A stretch of 63,309 bases of DNA from Sphaerochaetaceae bacterium (GCA_028532765.1 JAQQAR010000070.1:1-63309); one strand, 5' to 3'; positions 16,814 through 25,979 are shown, counted from the first letter of the stretch. Notes: generated by a model not told the origin, from the letters alone. Program-made: numbers and translations.

Positions 16814-18754
16814 ATGCAATATCTGGGAATCGATCTTGAGACATATTCATCGGTGAACCTGCTCAAGGGCGGAGTCTACCGATATTGCGAGGCAGAGGAC
16901 TTCGAGATCCTCCTGTTCGGTTACAGCGTGGACGGAGGGGAGGTGAAGGTCGTAGATCTCGCCCGGGGAGAGAAAATCCCCAAAAACATAATCAGTGCTA
17001 TCTACGATGATGGCATCATCAAATGGGCGTTCAATGCAACCTTCGAACGTATTTGTCTTTCCCGACATCTAGGACTGCCGACAGGTACTTATCTGGATCC
17101 GTCCTCCTGGCGTTGCACGATGATCTGGTCGGCGTATCTGGGACTACCCCTATCACTGATGGGCGTCGGTGCAGTGCTCGGTCTTCAGAGACAGAAGCTC
17201 TCTGAGGGCAAGGATCTGATCAGATACTTCTGCACACCATGCAATCCTACTATCACCAACGGCGGGCGTACCAGGAATGAGGCTGATGATGCACCTGACA
17301 AATGGAGCCTGTTCATCGAGTACAACAAGCGCGATGTCGAGGTTGAGATTGCCATCCATCAGCGCCTCTGTCGATTTCCGGTTCCCGATGCCATCTGGGA
17401 TGAGTACCACCTTGATCAAGGCATCAACGACCGGGGTGTGTTGGTCGACAAGAATCTCGTGGGTAATGCAATCAGGATGGATAAACGTGCCCGAGAAGAG
17501 TTGATTGCGAGGATGAAGGATCTCACTGATTTGGAGAATCCCAACTCGGTATCCCAGGTAAAGACCTGGCTGTCAGAGAACGGTCTTGAAGTCGATTCTC
17601 TTGGCAAGAAGGATGTGAAGGCAGCTTTGCAGGATGCCCCGCGCCAGATCCAGGAAGTGCTCGAGCTCAGGCTTCAGCTTGCCAAGTCGTCGGTGAAGAA
17701 GTATCAGGCGATGGAAAACGCAGTCTGCAGTGATGGCAGGACAAGGGGCATGTTCCAGTTCTACGGGGCAAACCGTACCGGCCGGTGGGCCGGAAGACTC
17801 GTGCAAATGCAAAATCTGCCCCAGAACCATCTGGAGGATCTGGAGACTGCAAGAACCTTGGTGAACAGCGGTGAATATGAAGCAGTACAGATGTTGTACT
17901 CCGATGTCCCCAATACATTGTCACAGTTGGTCCGTACCGCCTTCATTCCCAGGAAAGGGTATAGGTTCATTGTTTCGGACTTCTCCGCCATCGAAGCAAG
18001 AGTGCTCTCCTGGCTTGCAGGGGAAACCTGGCGCATGGATGTCTTTGCCGGTAATGGAGACATCTACTGTGCATCGGCTTCACAAATGTTCAAGGTCCCT
18101 GTAGAGAAGCATGGCCAGAATGCCCATCTGAGGCAGAAAGGGAAAATTGCCGAATTGGCGCTCGGGTACGGCGGGTCGGTGGGAGCTCTGAAGGCGATGG
18201 GCGCTCTGGATATGGGCCTTGAAGAGAATGAGCTCAAGCCATTGGTAAATGTGTGGCGTCAATCCAATCCGAACATCGTCCAGTTTTGGTGGGATGTGGA
18301 CAAGGTGGTTAAGGAAGCGGTCAAGGATAGGATCTCGACAAACACACATGGCATCAAGTTCTCGTATGAGAGTGGCTTCCTGTTCATCACCTTACCATCA
18401 GGCAGACGGCTTGCCTACGTGAAGCCCCGTATGGGTACCAATGATTTTGGCAGCGATTGCGTAACCTATGAGGGTGTGGGAGCCACAAAGAAATGGGAGC
18501 GCATCGAGACATATGGTCCCAAGGTGGTGGAGAACATCGTACAGGCAATCAGCCGTGACATTCTCTGCTACGCGATGCAGCGACTCAAGGATCATCGGAT
18601 CTGCATGCACATCCATGACGAGATCGTCATCGAGGCACATGCTGAATTGGAACTGAAAGACATCGAGGCTTCCATGGCGGCATCGCCATCATGGGCGAAT
18701 GGATTGCTGCTCAATGCGGATGGCTTTGAGACCAAATTTTACAAGAAGGACTGA
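16814..18754 (+). CDS. Phage family A DNA polymerase
   Basis: The 646-residue protein has a 3'-5' exonuclease domain with motif ExoI DLETYS at residues 7-12 and FNATFER near 75. The family A polymerase domain has motif A VSDFSAIEARVLSWLAG near residue 389, a motif B region KIAELALGYGG, and motif C MHIHDEIVIEA near 600. All catalytic residues appear intact, so it should replicate the phage DNA. ATG 16814 is chosen because GGGAGG lies 7 bases upstream. An out-of-frame ATG at 16810 would give only nine codons. Its ribosome site lies in the 3' arm of leader copy B. Confidence 0.95.
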   Translation: MQYLGIDLETYSSVNLLKGGVYRYCEAEDFEILLFGYSVDGGEVKVVDLARGEKIPKNIISAIYDDGIIKWAFNATFERICLSRHLGLPTGTYLDPSSWRCTMIWSAYLGLPLSLMGVGAVLGLQRQKLSEGKDLIRYFCTPCNPTITNGGRTRNEADDAPDKWSLFIEYNKRDVEVEIAIHQRLCRFPVPDAIWDEYHLDQGINDRGVLVDKNLVGNAIRMDKRAREELIARMKDLTDLENPNSVSQVKTWLSENGLEVDSLGKKDVKAALQDAPRQIQEVLELRLQLAKSSVKKYQAMENAVCSDGRTRGMFQFYGANRTGRWAGRLVQMQNLPQNHLEDLETARTLVNSGEYEAVQMLYSDVPNTLSQLVRTAFIPRKGYRFIVSDFSAIEARVLSWLAGETWRMDVFAGNGDIYCASASQMFKVPVEKHGQNAHLRQKGKIAELALGYGGSVGALKAMGALDMGLEENELKPLVNVWRQSNPNIVQFWWDVDKVVKEAVKDRISTNTHGIKFSYESGFLFITLPSGRRLAYVKPRMGTNDFGSDCVTYEGVGATKKWERIETYGPKVVENIVQAISRDILCYAMQRLKDHRICMHIHDEIVIEAHAELELKDIEASMAASPSWANGLLLNADGFETKFYKKD

Positions 18755-18783
18755 ATATGAATATACGCAACAAGGAAGGATAT

Positions 18784-19176
18784 ATGGATAGGACCCCTTA
18801 CGAGGCTATGAAGGCTATTGAGAAACAAGCTAGACCACATTTTGATTATCATCCCATGGTATATATCTGCTCTCCATATGCTGGAAATATCGAAGAGAAT
18901 GTGTTCCATGCCCGGCGTTACAGCCGCTTTGCTGTCGAGAAAGGTTATCTTCCGATAACCCCTCACCTGCTCTACCCCCAGTTTCTTGATGACGGGCTTC
19001 AAAGCGAACGCGATCTGGGCATGTTCTTCGGTATCGTGCTCATGAGCAAATGCTCGGAGGTATGGGTATTCGGGGAGAGAATAAGCGCCGGGATGAAGAC
19101 TGAAATTGAGGTAGCAGAACGTAAAGGGTATAAGTTGAAATTCTTTACCACAGATTGCTGGTATCCAAGGAGATGA
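18784..19176 (+). CDS. DUF4406-family protein (nucleoside 2-deoxyribosyltransferase-like)
   Basis: The 130-residue protein has a Rossmann-like start YICSPYAGN and the core RYSRFAVEKGYLPITPHLLYP. It ends with VWVFGERISAGMKTEIEVAE, which carries the residues expected for the nucleoside-deoxyribosyltransferase/LOG-like fold. Phages use such proteins in nucleotide metabolism, but the substrate is unknown. I prefer ATG 18784 because of AAGGAAGG just upstream; ATG 18757, three bases after the polymerase stop, would add nine residues. It is followed by a bidirectional terminator. Confidence 0.82.
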   Translation: MDRTPYEAMKAIEKQARPHFDYHPMVYICSPYAGNIEENVFHARRYSRFAVEKGYLPITPHLLYPQFLDDGLQSERDLGMFFGIVLMSKCSEVWVFGERISAGMKTEIEVAERKGYKLKFFTTDCWYPRR

Positions 19177-19253
19177 AATTCAGATCTGTTTTGTAGGAAT
19201 ATGATGACACTGTGTTATTACTCATTTGCAATGAGTATTCGTTCAAGGAATTA

Positions 19254-19280
19254 TGCTCCGGTAGCCTAAGTGCCGGAGCA
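19254..19280. terminator. Bidirectional terminator between DUF4406 gene and diguanylate cyclase
   Basis: TGCTCCGG (19254-19261) pairs with CCGGAGCA (19273-19280), with T-rich sequence on the plus side. It lies between two convergent genes. Confidence 0.75.
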
Positions 19281-19320
19281 CCTTATTTATATTTTCAAAA
19301 CTTTGTCTTGAAACCATGAA

Positions 19321-20586
19321 TCAGACTGAAGACAACCGTTTATCCTCATACATTGCTTGGTCTGCCTGCTTCAGTAACTGTGCGAGGGACAGGTCATTCT
19401 CCGGGTTATATTCTACCACACCACAGGCAAGAGACACTTCAAAGGGAGAATCACAATTCTTTAGTCTTTCTTGTAATCTCTTTATCATCGGTTGAGCAGT
19501 GTCCATAGCGGCATTCAACGCAACGACCACAAATTCATCACCGCCGATTCTTCCGATGATATCAGAATCCCGGAAGGTTTCCCGCAGAGCTTGGGCAACA
19601 ATGACAAGCACTGAATCACCCATATCGTGACCATACGTATCGTTGATCTTCTTCATGCCATTCAAGTCCATGAACATGACTGTAATCACCCCACCCGATC
19701 GTTTGACGTGTCGCAATTCCTGCTCAGCAGCTATGGTGATCCCCCTTCGGTTGAATAATTTTGTTAGCGGATCTGTGACCGATAGTGTCCGCAACTGTTC
19801 TTCCACCGCCTTCCGCTCCGTGATATCTCTTGCGAGGATCATCAGCAACGGATTTTCGCCGTTTATCGTTCCCAGCAACTTTGCAGATACTTCCCCAAGG
19901 AACGTCGATCCATCAGAACGTACCAAAGTCACCTCGGAATACAGGCGTTCTCCTTTTTGGATTGTATCTATGAGCAGCATTTCCATTTCTTTCTGTTCAG
20001 ATGGTACCACAAAAGAACCGATCAACAGCCCCAGTACCGCTTCCTTTTGCTCGTAGTAAAAAAGCTTCAATGCTTTTTCATTGAAGTCAAGTATAGCTCC
20101 TTCCAAGCTGGATAACACGATGGCATCCGGAGACAACTCAACTATCGATTGGTAGAGACTCTCTGTTTCACGTAACTGGGTCTCTGTCTTCCGTATTTCC
20201 GTGATATCCCGTACTACGCCTCGGGAAAAACCAGGGTGTCCAGGTCTACCGGGCTTGATCTCTATCACTCCAAAGGAACCGTCCTTGCGGATAATCCTCG
20301 TCGTTATCAATGAAGAAGGTGCTCCTGAATGTTGATAGGATTGATATCTGCGATTCATAATCTCTCTGAATGAAGGTTCCATAAACTCCAAGAAAGATCG
20401 CCCAATAATTTCATCCTGTTTTTCATACCCCAAGATTTTAACCAATGCCAAATTCACATAGATGAACAGACCGTCTGGATCGGTTACATATAACCCATCA
20501 TTCAGGCTGTCCGCAAAAGATGAGAACTCCAAGAATTCTTGTGCATTTTTATATTGCTCAGATGAATTGGCCTTTACATCATTCAT
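19321..20586 (-). CDS. PAS-PAS-GGDEF diguanylate cyclase (cargo)
   Basis: The 421-residue soluble protein has two PAS sensor domains (residues about 20-130 and 145-260; markers NDGLYVTDPDGLFIYVN and SPDAIVLSSLEGAILDFNE). A GGDEF domain follows with LTKLFNRRG at its start and the catalytic loop GRIGGDEFVVV near residue 350. The intact GGDEF predicts synthesis of cyclic di-GMP. I prefer ATG 20586 (GGAG 8 bases upstream) over a GTG/ATG pair at 20595. The gene is on the strand opposite to the surrounding replication genes, between DUF4406 and VapE, and is not a phage growth gene. It probably changes host motility or surface behaviour in lysogens. Confidence 0.93.
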   Translation of the reverse strand: MNDVKANSSEQYKNAQEFLEFSSFADSLNDGLYVTDPDGLFIYVNLALVKILGYEKQDEIIGRSFLEFMEPSFREIMNRRYQSYQHSGAPSSLITTRIIRKDGSFGVIEIKPGRPGHPGFSRGVVRDITEIRKTETQLRETESLYQSIVELSPDAIVLSSLEGAILDFNEKALKLFYYEQKEAVLGLLIGSFVVPSEQKEMEMLLIDTIQKGERLYSEVTLVRSDGSTFLGEVSAKLLGTINGENPLLMILARDITERKAVEEQLRTLSVTDPLTKLFNRRGITIAAEQELRHVKRSGGVITVMFMDLNGMKKINDTYGHDMGDSVLVIVAQALRETFRDSDIIGRIGGDEFVVVALNAAMDTAQPMIKRLQERLKNCDSPFEVSLACGVVEYNPENDLSLAQLLKQADQAMYEDKRLSSV

Positions 20587-20779
20587 TTGCATCACTCCAT
20601 CATATTTTCATCGGGTGATTCAAGACCCTTGACCCCCTAGTCAGTTCACACATCTTAAGATTAAAGCCATTGGACATCAACAGAAAGTTGTGAAAATAGA
20701 CGCAATCAATGACGAAGTACAGACGTTCAGTGACCATCTATTCAAAGGAGACAATCAGTCACCACTGTTAAGACCACGA

Positions 20780-20813
20780 GGGGTACGCTTTTTCGGTGGT
20801 AGGTAAGGAGTGT
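20780..20813 (+). promoter_or_regulatory. GGGGTACGG leader element, copy C
   Basis: GGGGTACG, then CTTTTT, loop CGGTGGTAGGT, then AAGGAG. The stem is C-G, U-A, U-G, U-G, U-A, U-A, and the 3' arm is a ribosome-binding sequence. Ten bases later comes ATG 20823, which opens an 18-codon frame ending at 20879, overlapping the VapE start at 20861. Confidence 0.5.
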
Positions 20814-20822
20814 CTATTCGTC

Positions 20823-20879
20823 ATGAAAACTCTCTACCTATCTACCAAGGAGGATACGATATGCGTAACCTACCCATAG
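20823..20879 (+). CDS. Possible leader peptide overlapping the vapE start
   Basis: An 18-residue frame (begins MKTLYLSTKED) follows the AAGGAG of leader copy C by 11 bases. It ends inside the start region of the VapE gene, whose own ribosome site AAGGAGG lies within this frame. Overlap of this kind often serves translational coupling. There is no other evidence that it is translated. Confidence 0.3.
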   Translation: MKTLYLSTKEDTICVTYP

Positions 20880-23281
20880 CCTATGGCAACAGCTGCTATG
20901 CGAAAACCTGGACAAACAAGACCACGACATTCGATGAGCTCTGCACGCGATTGTCAGAAACCATACGAACCACAGAATCAGTGGAGGAATACCCAAAGCT
21001 TCTGAAAGCAGAACGCGATCGCATCAAGGACAAAGGTGGATTCGTCGGGGGACAGCTAAGGGATAACCGCAGAAAGCGGGAAACCGTAGCAAGCCGCTCC
21101 ATGCTCACTCTCGATGCCGACCACGCAACACAAGAACTGATCTCCTCATTCAAGACCTCTTGCCCATACGCTGCGTGCCTTTATACCACGCACGGGCATA
21201 CCCATGATGCTCCTCGAGCACGGATCATCGTACCGATGACCCGTGATGCCACCCCCGATGAGTATATCGCGATCGCACGCTACTTCACCGATAGTCTTGG
21301 AATCGACCAATTCGATGAATGTTCCTATCGTCCGCACCAATTGATGTATTGGCCAACCACCCCATCAAACGGGGAATTCATTTTCCTTAAGACCGATGGG
21401 CAATGGCTTGATCCAGATACTTACCTTGCGTACCACCCGCATTGGAACGACTGCTCACTTCTGCCTACTTCCAGCCGGGAAAGTACAGTGCATAATGCCA
21501 CGGGAAGAAATGCAGAAGACCCTCTGAAAAAACCGGGGGTGATTGGAGCTTTTTGTCGGACATACACCATCCAGGGAGCAATTGAACAATTTCTTTCAGA
21601 TATCTATGAACCCTCAATTACCCCTGGCCGATATGACTATATCCCTGCCGATTCCAGTGCCGGCGTGGTGATCTATGATGAGAAATTCGCCTACTCACAT
21701 CATGCTACCGACCCCGCCTCAGGCAAACTCCTCAATGCGTTTGATCTGGTGAGGATCCATCGCTTTGGGGATGACGATCCGAAGAAATCCTTCAACGCGA
21801 TGGCCGAGCATGCCAGCAAGGATGAAAGGGTTAAATTGCTGATTACCCAGGAGCGCCGTGCAGAGGCTGATGCTGACTTTGCACCCGAGGGGGATTGGGA
21901 AAAACAATTGCGATACATGCCCCGAAGCAGCCTGTTGGAGAACAGCGTATGGAACCTCAACCTGATTCTCAACAACGATCCTGATTTCGCCGGTTTCGCT
22001 TTCAACGAAATGGCGGGACGCATCCAAGTCACATCCAAGATGCCTTGGGGTAGGCCGATGGGAAACCACTTCTGGCGCGATGCCGATACGGCCCAATTGA
22101 AATCCCTCATCGACTCACGCTATCTCGCGTTCTCTGGTCGTAACCATGATGTCGCTTTTACCAAGGTCGCAGATGACCGTCGGTTCCACCCCATCCGTAA
22201 TTACTTGGATTGCTTGCCGCCCTGGGATGGTATTTCACGGGTCGAAGAACTGTTCATTCGTTTTCTGAAAGCCGACAACACTCCATACACGCGGGCGATA
22301 ACCCGAAAAACCTTTGCTGCAGCGGTGGCCCGCGTCTACCACCCGGGAATCAAATTCGACAGCGTTCTCGTACTCGATGGCGAACAGGGAATCGGCAAGA
22401 GTACGATCGTGAAGGATTTGGTAGGTAGCGATTATTACTCGGAGTCCCTCTCCCTGACCGATGTGAATGACAAGTCGGCTGCTGAGAAGTTGCAGGGTTT
22501 CTGGATTGTGGAGATAGGCGAGCTTGCAGGAATGAAGAAGGCCGACATTGAGAAGGTCAAGGCATTCTTCTCAACCTCGGACGATCAATATCGTCCAAGT
22601 TATGGCAGGACGGTCGAAAGCCATCCCCGCCAATGTGTGATCATCGCGACGGTCAATGGGGAACATGGATACCTTCGGGATGTCACCGGGAACCGACGAT
22701 ACTGGATCGTCAAGTCCAACCAGCCACGCCATAAAATGACTTGGCGATGCACCGAGGAATTCCGATCACAATTCTGGGCAGAGGCCAAGTCCATCTGGGA
22801 AGCGGGGGAAAGACTCTACCTCGAAGGTGATCTTCTGTATGAGGCAGAGGATGTCCAGACTCAAGCCATGGAAACTGATGACCGCGAAGGTCTTGTCAGA
22901 AAATATCTCGACACCTTGTTGCCTGAGAACTGGGATGCGATGGACATGTACGAACGGCGCGCATATTTCTCCGAGAGGGGCAGCGGCATGGTGGCCAAGG
23001 GAACTGTCAGACGAACGGCTGTATGCAACATGGAAATCTGGTGCGAGTGCTATGCAAATGACCCCTCTACGATCAGCAAGAACGACTCATATGGCATCAC
23101 TGCCATCATGCAGAAAATCGGAGGTTGGACCAAATATTGTGGAACGAAGAATGGAACGATGTACTTCCCGATCTATGGCAAGCAGCGAGCGTTCGTTCTA
23201 CAGGATGTGGAACAAGAATCAGCTCGTTCCAAGCTTGTTCCAGAGCTCGTTCCACAAGAAAACGACGAAATACCATTCTAG
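20861..23281 (+). CDS. Virulence-associated E-type primase-helicase
   Basis: The 806-residue protein has an N-terminal primase-like region (MLTLDADHA near residue 90, then TTHGHTHDAPRARIIVPM) and a C-terminal VirE/VapE P-loop ATPase. The ATPase has Walker A LDGEQGIGKSTIVKDL near residue 507, a Walker B-like WIVEIGELAG, and the arginine region VTGNRRYWIV. Phages use such proteins for replication initiation and helicase function. ATG 20861 has AAGGAGG at 7 bases; a GTG at 20810 would overlap leader copy C and is less likely. The final 20 codons carry repeated GTTCC words that continue into the intergenic region. Confidence 0.9.
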   Translation: MRNLPIAYGNSCYAKTWTNKTTTFDELCTRLSETIRTTESVEEYPKLLKAERDRIKDKGGFVGGQLRDNRRKRETVASRSMLTLDADHATQELISSFKTSCPYAACLYTTHGHTHDAPRARIIVPMTRDATPDEYIAIARYFTDSLGIDQFDECSYRPHQLMYWPTTPSNGEFIFLKTDGQWLDPDTYLAYHPHWNDCSLLPTSSRESTVHNATGRNAEDPLKKPGVIGAFCRTYTIQGAIEQFLSDIYEPSITPGRYDYIPADSSAGVVIYDEKFAYSHHATDPASGKLLNAFDLVRIHRFGDDDPKKSFNAMAEHASKDERVKLLITQERRAEADADFAPEGDWEKQLRYMPRSSLLENSVWNLNLILNNDPDFAGFAFNEMAGRIQVTSKMPWGRPMGNHFWRDADTAQLKSLIDSRYLAFSGRNHDVAFTKVADDRRFHPIRNYLDCLPPWDGISRVEELFIRFLKADNTPYTRAITRKTFAAAVARVYHPGIKFDSVLVLDGEQGIGKSTIVKDLVGSDYYSESLSLTDVNDKSAAEKLQGFWIVEIGELAGMKKADIEKVKAFFSTSDDQYRPSYGRTVESHPRQCVIIATVNGEHGYLRDVTGNRRYWIVKSNQPRHKMTWRCTEEFRSQFWAEAKSIWEAGERLYLEGDLLYEAEDVQTQAMETDDREGLVRKYLDTLLPENWDAMDMYERRAYFSERGSGMVAKGTVRRTAVCNMEIWCECYANDPSTISKNDSYGITAIMQKIGGWTKYCGTKNGTMYFPIYGKQRAFVLQDVEQESARSKLVPELVPQENDEIPF

Positions 23282-23431
23282 AATGCAGGTTTTCAAGGTT
23301 TTGGAACGATGGAACAAGAATATACCAAAAAGACTTTTTGAGGAAGAACAGAGGGAATGGGAAACATGGAGACGCCTATACGCACGCGTATAAATATATA
23401 GGAATTCTTGTTCCGGTCGTTCCGTCGTTCC
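23207..23431. repeat. Cluster of GTTCC/GGAAC repeats between vapE and the VRR-NUC gene
   Basis: GTTCC occurs at 23226, 23237, 23249, 23410, 23419 and 23427, and its complement GGAAC occurs at about 23209, 23303 and 23311. The last three copies are spaced 8-9 bases apart in non-coding sequence just before the VRR-NUC start. The first three are partly explained by coding (repeated Val-Pro). Iterated short words beside a replication initiator gene can mark an origin, but this is unproven. Confidence 0.35.
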
Positions 23432-23446
23432 ATAGGGAGATTTGGA

Positions 23447-23728
23447 ATGCTTGAGAAAGAGATCGAGTTGCAGCTGCTTAAGGCTGTGAAAAAGATGGGA
23501 GGCCGGGCTGTGAAATTCATAAGCCCGGGCTTTGACGGAATGCCTGACCGATTGGTGCTGCTACCCGGCGGGCGGTGCGGCTTCGTGGAAGTGAAGGCCC
23601 CGGGCAAGAAGATGAGGGCACTCCAACAGGTAAGGCATGAAATGCTGAAGACCCTGGGGTTCAAGGCATACGTGCTGGATACAAAAGAGCAGATAGAGGA
23701 GATCATCAATGACATATACACCGCATGA
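23447..23728 (+). CDS. VRR-NUC domain nuclease
   Basis: The 93-residue protein is a minimal VRR-NUC (PD-(D/E)xK) nuclease: the helix EKEIELQLLKAVKKMGG, then FDGMPDRLVLLPGGRCGFVEVKAPG with the catalytic D (PDR) and ExK (EVKAPG), then the QQVRHEML helix. Stand-alone VRR-NUC proteins occur in phage replication modules beside SNF2-type helicases, as here, and may cleave branched DNA. ATG 23447 follows AGGGAG. The stop codon overlaps the next gene by 20 bases. Confidence 0.9.
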   Translation: MLEKEIELQLLKAVKKMGGRAVKFISPGFDGMPDRLVLLPGGRCGFVEVKAPGKKMRALQQVRHEMLKTLGFKAYVLDTKEQIEEIINDIYTA

Positions 23729-25082
23729 CTACCAACGGTATGCGAGCGACTTTATAGAACAGCACCCCGTGGCGGCGGTATTGCTGCAAATGGGACTTGG
23801 CAAAACAATCATCACCCTGACGGCCATATCAAACCTCCTGTTCGATTCTTTCCTGGTACGCAAGGTCCTGATCATCGCACCCCTTCGGGTTGCAAGGGAT
23901 ACCTGGCCTGCCGAAATCGGCAAGTGGGATCACCTTGGGGATTTGATTCCGTCAGTGGCCGTGGGAAGTACCGCCGAGCGCCTTACTGCCTTGGAGCGCA
24001 AGGCTGACCTGTACATCATCAACCGTGAGAACGTACAGTGGTTGATCGAGGAGACCACCCTGCCCTTCGACTTCGACATGGTCGTCGTCGACGAACTCTC
24101 GTCGTTCAAGAACCACCGCTCCAAGCGCTTCAGGGCTCTGATGAAGCGCCGTCCCGTGGTAAAGCGCATCGTAGGGCTCACAGGAACCCCGGCCAGCAAC
24201 GGCCTGATCGACCTCTGGGCCCAGTTCAAGCTGTTGGACAAAGGTGTGCGCCTAGGCAGGTTCATCGGAGCTTACCGTGATGCGTACTTCTCCCCAGACA
24301 AACGCAATGGACAGATCGTGTTCAGCTATAAACCCGCCCCCGGTGCGGAGGAAAGGATCTACCAGGCAATCGAAGACATCACGATCTCTATGAAGGCCCA
24401 GGACCATATCAGGATGCCCGAGCTCATGACCAATGAGTATAAGGTTTCCCTCAGCGACGATGAGCGGATGGTCTATGAGAGACTAAGGAAAGATCTGGTC
24501 CTGGATTCCTCAGGGGGACAGGTAACAGCGGCCAATGCCGCCAGCCTGTCTGGCAAACTGTTGCAGCTGGCAAATGGGGCTGTGTACACCGACGACGGGG
24601 CGATGATCGGCATCCATGATCGCAAGCTCGATACGCTTGAGGACCTCATCGAGTCAGCCAACGGGCAAAGTGTGCTGGTGGCCTATTGGTTCAAGCATGA
24701 CCTCAGACGCATTACAGGGAGGCTGGAAAAGCTAGGGGTTTCATTCTCGAATCTGGACTCGAGCGAAAGCATCCGGATGTGGAACGAAGGGAACCTGCCG
24801 GTCGGGTTGATCCACCCCGCATCTGCCGGGCACGGGCTGAACCTCCAAAGTGGTGGCAACTGCCTGATCTGGTTCAGCCTCACGTGGAGTCTTGAGCTGT
24901 ACCAGCAGACGGTGGCGCGCCTGTGGCGTCAAGGGCAGCAGTCCGAGACGGTGGTGGTCCAACATCTCATCACCGAGAATACCATCGATGAGCGCATCAT
25001 AAAGGTTCTTTCAGGTAAGGCACTCACCCAGGATGCTCTGATCGAGGCGGTGAAGGCCGAACTTACAGGGGGCAGCCGATGA
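23709..25082 (+). CDS. SNF2-type DEAD-like helicase
   Basis: The 457-residue superfamily 2 helicase has the Q-like start YTPHDYQRYASDFI, Walker A LLQMGLGKTIITL near residue 28, a motif II variant VVVDELSSFKNHRSKR near 125 (DELS in place of DEAH), motif III GLTGTPASNG, and motif VI QQTVARLWRQGQ. Proteins of this type pair with VRR-NUC nucleases in siphophages. Predicted role: DNA remodelling or fork processing during phage replication. The start overlaps the VRR-NUC gene. The stop overlaps the next start as ATGA. Confidence 0.9.
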   Translation: MTYTPHDYQRYASDFIEQHPVAAVLLQMGLGKTIITLTAISNLLFDSFLVRKVLIIAPLRVARDTWPAEIGKWDHLGDLIPSVAVGSTAERLTALERKADLYIINRENVQWLIEETTLPFDFDMVVVDELSSFKNHRSKRFRALMKRRPVVKRIVGLTGTPASNGLIDLWAQFKLLDKGVRLGRFIGAYRDAYFSPDKRNGQIVFSYKPAPGAEERIYQAIEDITISMKAQDHIRMPELMTNEYKVSLSDDERMVYERLRKDLVLDSSGGQVTAANAASLSGKLLQLANGAVYTDDGAMIGIHDRKLDTLEDLIESANGQSVLVAYWFKHDLRRITGRLEKLGVSFSNLDSSESIRMWNEGNLPVGLIHPASAGHGLNLQSGGNCLIWFSLTWSLELYQQTVARLWRQGQQSETVVVQHLITENTIDERIIKVLSGKALTQDALIEAVKAELTGGSR

Positions 25083-25300
25083 CCGAGGCAAGCATGAGGC
25101 AGCTGGCGGCAGCAATCGTAGATCGAGCTGTGATGGACTGGCACAAGGCGATGTCCCAGCTGGAAGACAACCCCGATTACCTATACGCATGGGCAGACAA
25201 GGATGAGATCGAGCGGTTTTTCGAGAGTGAGTGGTTTGATTTCCTGTGCGACATCAACCCCGACTTCACCAAGATTCACCTACAGGAGGCAAGAGCATGA
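25079..25300 (+). CDS. Small acidic phage protein
   Basis: The 73-residue protein is acidic, probably all helical, with the segment DEIERFFESEWFDFLC near the C-terminus. It overlaps the helicase stop (ATGA) and the following gene's start by 4 bases. Small proteins of this type occur in this position in related phages. No domain or function can be named. Confidence 0.65.
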   Translation: MTEASMRQLAAAIVDRAVMDWHKAMSQLEDNPDYLYAWADKDEIERFFESEWFDFLCDINPDFTKIHLQEARA

Positions 25301-25707
25301 AAACAAAGGAATATCTGTCGCAGGCATGGTATCTGGACAAACGCATCAAGACCAAGGAACGCCAGCTCGATTGGCTCAAAAGCCATGCCGTCTACGTCTC
25401 CCCCAAACTCACCGAGGTCCCCAAGGCCCCATCGATCCGGCGCTCTCCTGTGGAGGAGGCCGTGGTGCGCATCGTGGAACTGGAGACAGAGATCAACACC
25501 AGTATCACTCAGTTGATGCGGCTCAAGGCTGAGATCGCTGATGCGATCCGAAGTGTCAACAGCATGGAGTGTGAGACTCTGCTGGAGATGCGGTACCTCA
25601 CCTTCCTGGGCTGGGACCAAATTGCATCCCAACTGAATTATAGCCAGGACTACATCTACCACCTGCATCGGAAGGCGTTGGCACTGGTGAGGGTATCAGA
25701 AACCTAG
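25297..25707 (+). CDS. DUF1492 / ArpU-like phage regulator
   Basis: The 136-residue protein has an N-terminal coiled-coil region and a C-terminal sigma region 4-like helix-turn-helix: LEMRYLTFLGWDQIASQLNY, then SQDYIYHLHRKAL (residues about 93-127). This matches DUF1492/ArpU proteins, which sit at the end of early operons and are proposed to switch on late genes. The start ATG 25297 has AGGAGG 7 bases upstream. It is the last gene of the replication operon. Confidence 0.82.
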   Translation: MKTKEYLSQAWYLDKRIKTKERQLDWLKSHAVYVSPKLTEVPKAPSIRRSPVEEAVVRIVELETEINTSITQLMRLKAEIADAIRSVNSMECETLLEMRYLTFLGWDQIASQLNYSQDYIYHLHRKALALVRVSET

Positions 25708-25743
25708 CCATGTTAATTGTGACTGTATGGCGGTAATCAAAAC

Positions 25744-25815
25744 ACAACTGTAGTTTTTCTGGAATATCATGGCATGCATATCAGTCCCAGGTGCATATTT
25801 TCAACATACAGTTGT
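25744..25815. repeat. Inverted repeat ACAACTGTA / TACAGTTGT upstream of the rlmN-like gene
   Basis: Perfect 9-base arms lie at 25744-25752 and 25807-25815, 54 bases apart, directly before the -35 box at 25820. This could be an operator pair or an end of a transferred segment; it has no T-run and is not a terminator. Confidence 0.45.
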
Positions 25816-25819
25816 CGCC

Positions 25820-25848
25820 TTGACATTACTCTATCGAATGGATATATT
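25820..25848 (+). promoter_or_regulatory. Consensus sigma-70 promoter of the rlmN/cfr-like cargo gene
   Basis: TTGACA (25820-25825) is followed after exactly 17 bases by TATATT (25843-25848). Predicted transcription would begin near 25855, leaving a leader of about 125 bases that contains a small AGTGC/GCACT hairpin (near 25935-25952) before the start codon. Confidence 0.8.
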
Positions 25849-25979
25849 AACCTTCATGAAGTTCTATGGCATCTGGTTTATATAACATCCCTTCTTTTTC
25901 TCACTAAGCTCCTTGAAAACCGAGGGGTTCTATAGTGCTGTCTTGGCACTTATTCAAGAGATAAATGAAGGATATACCA

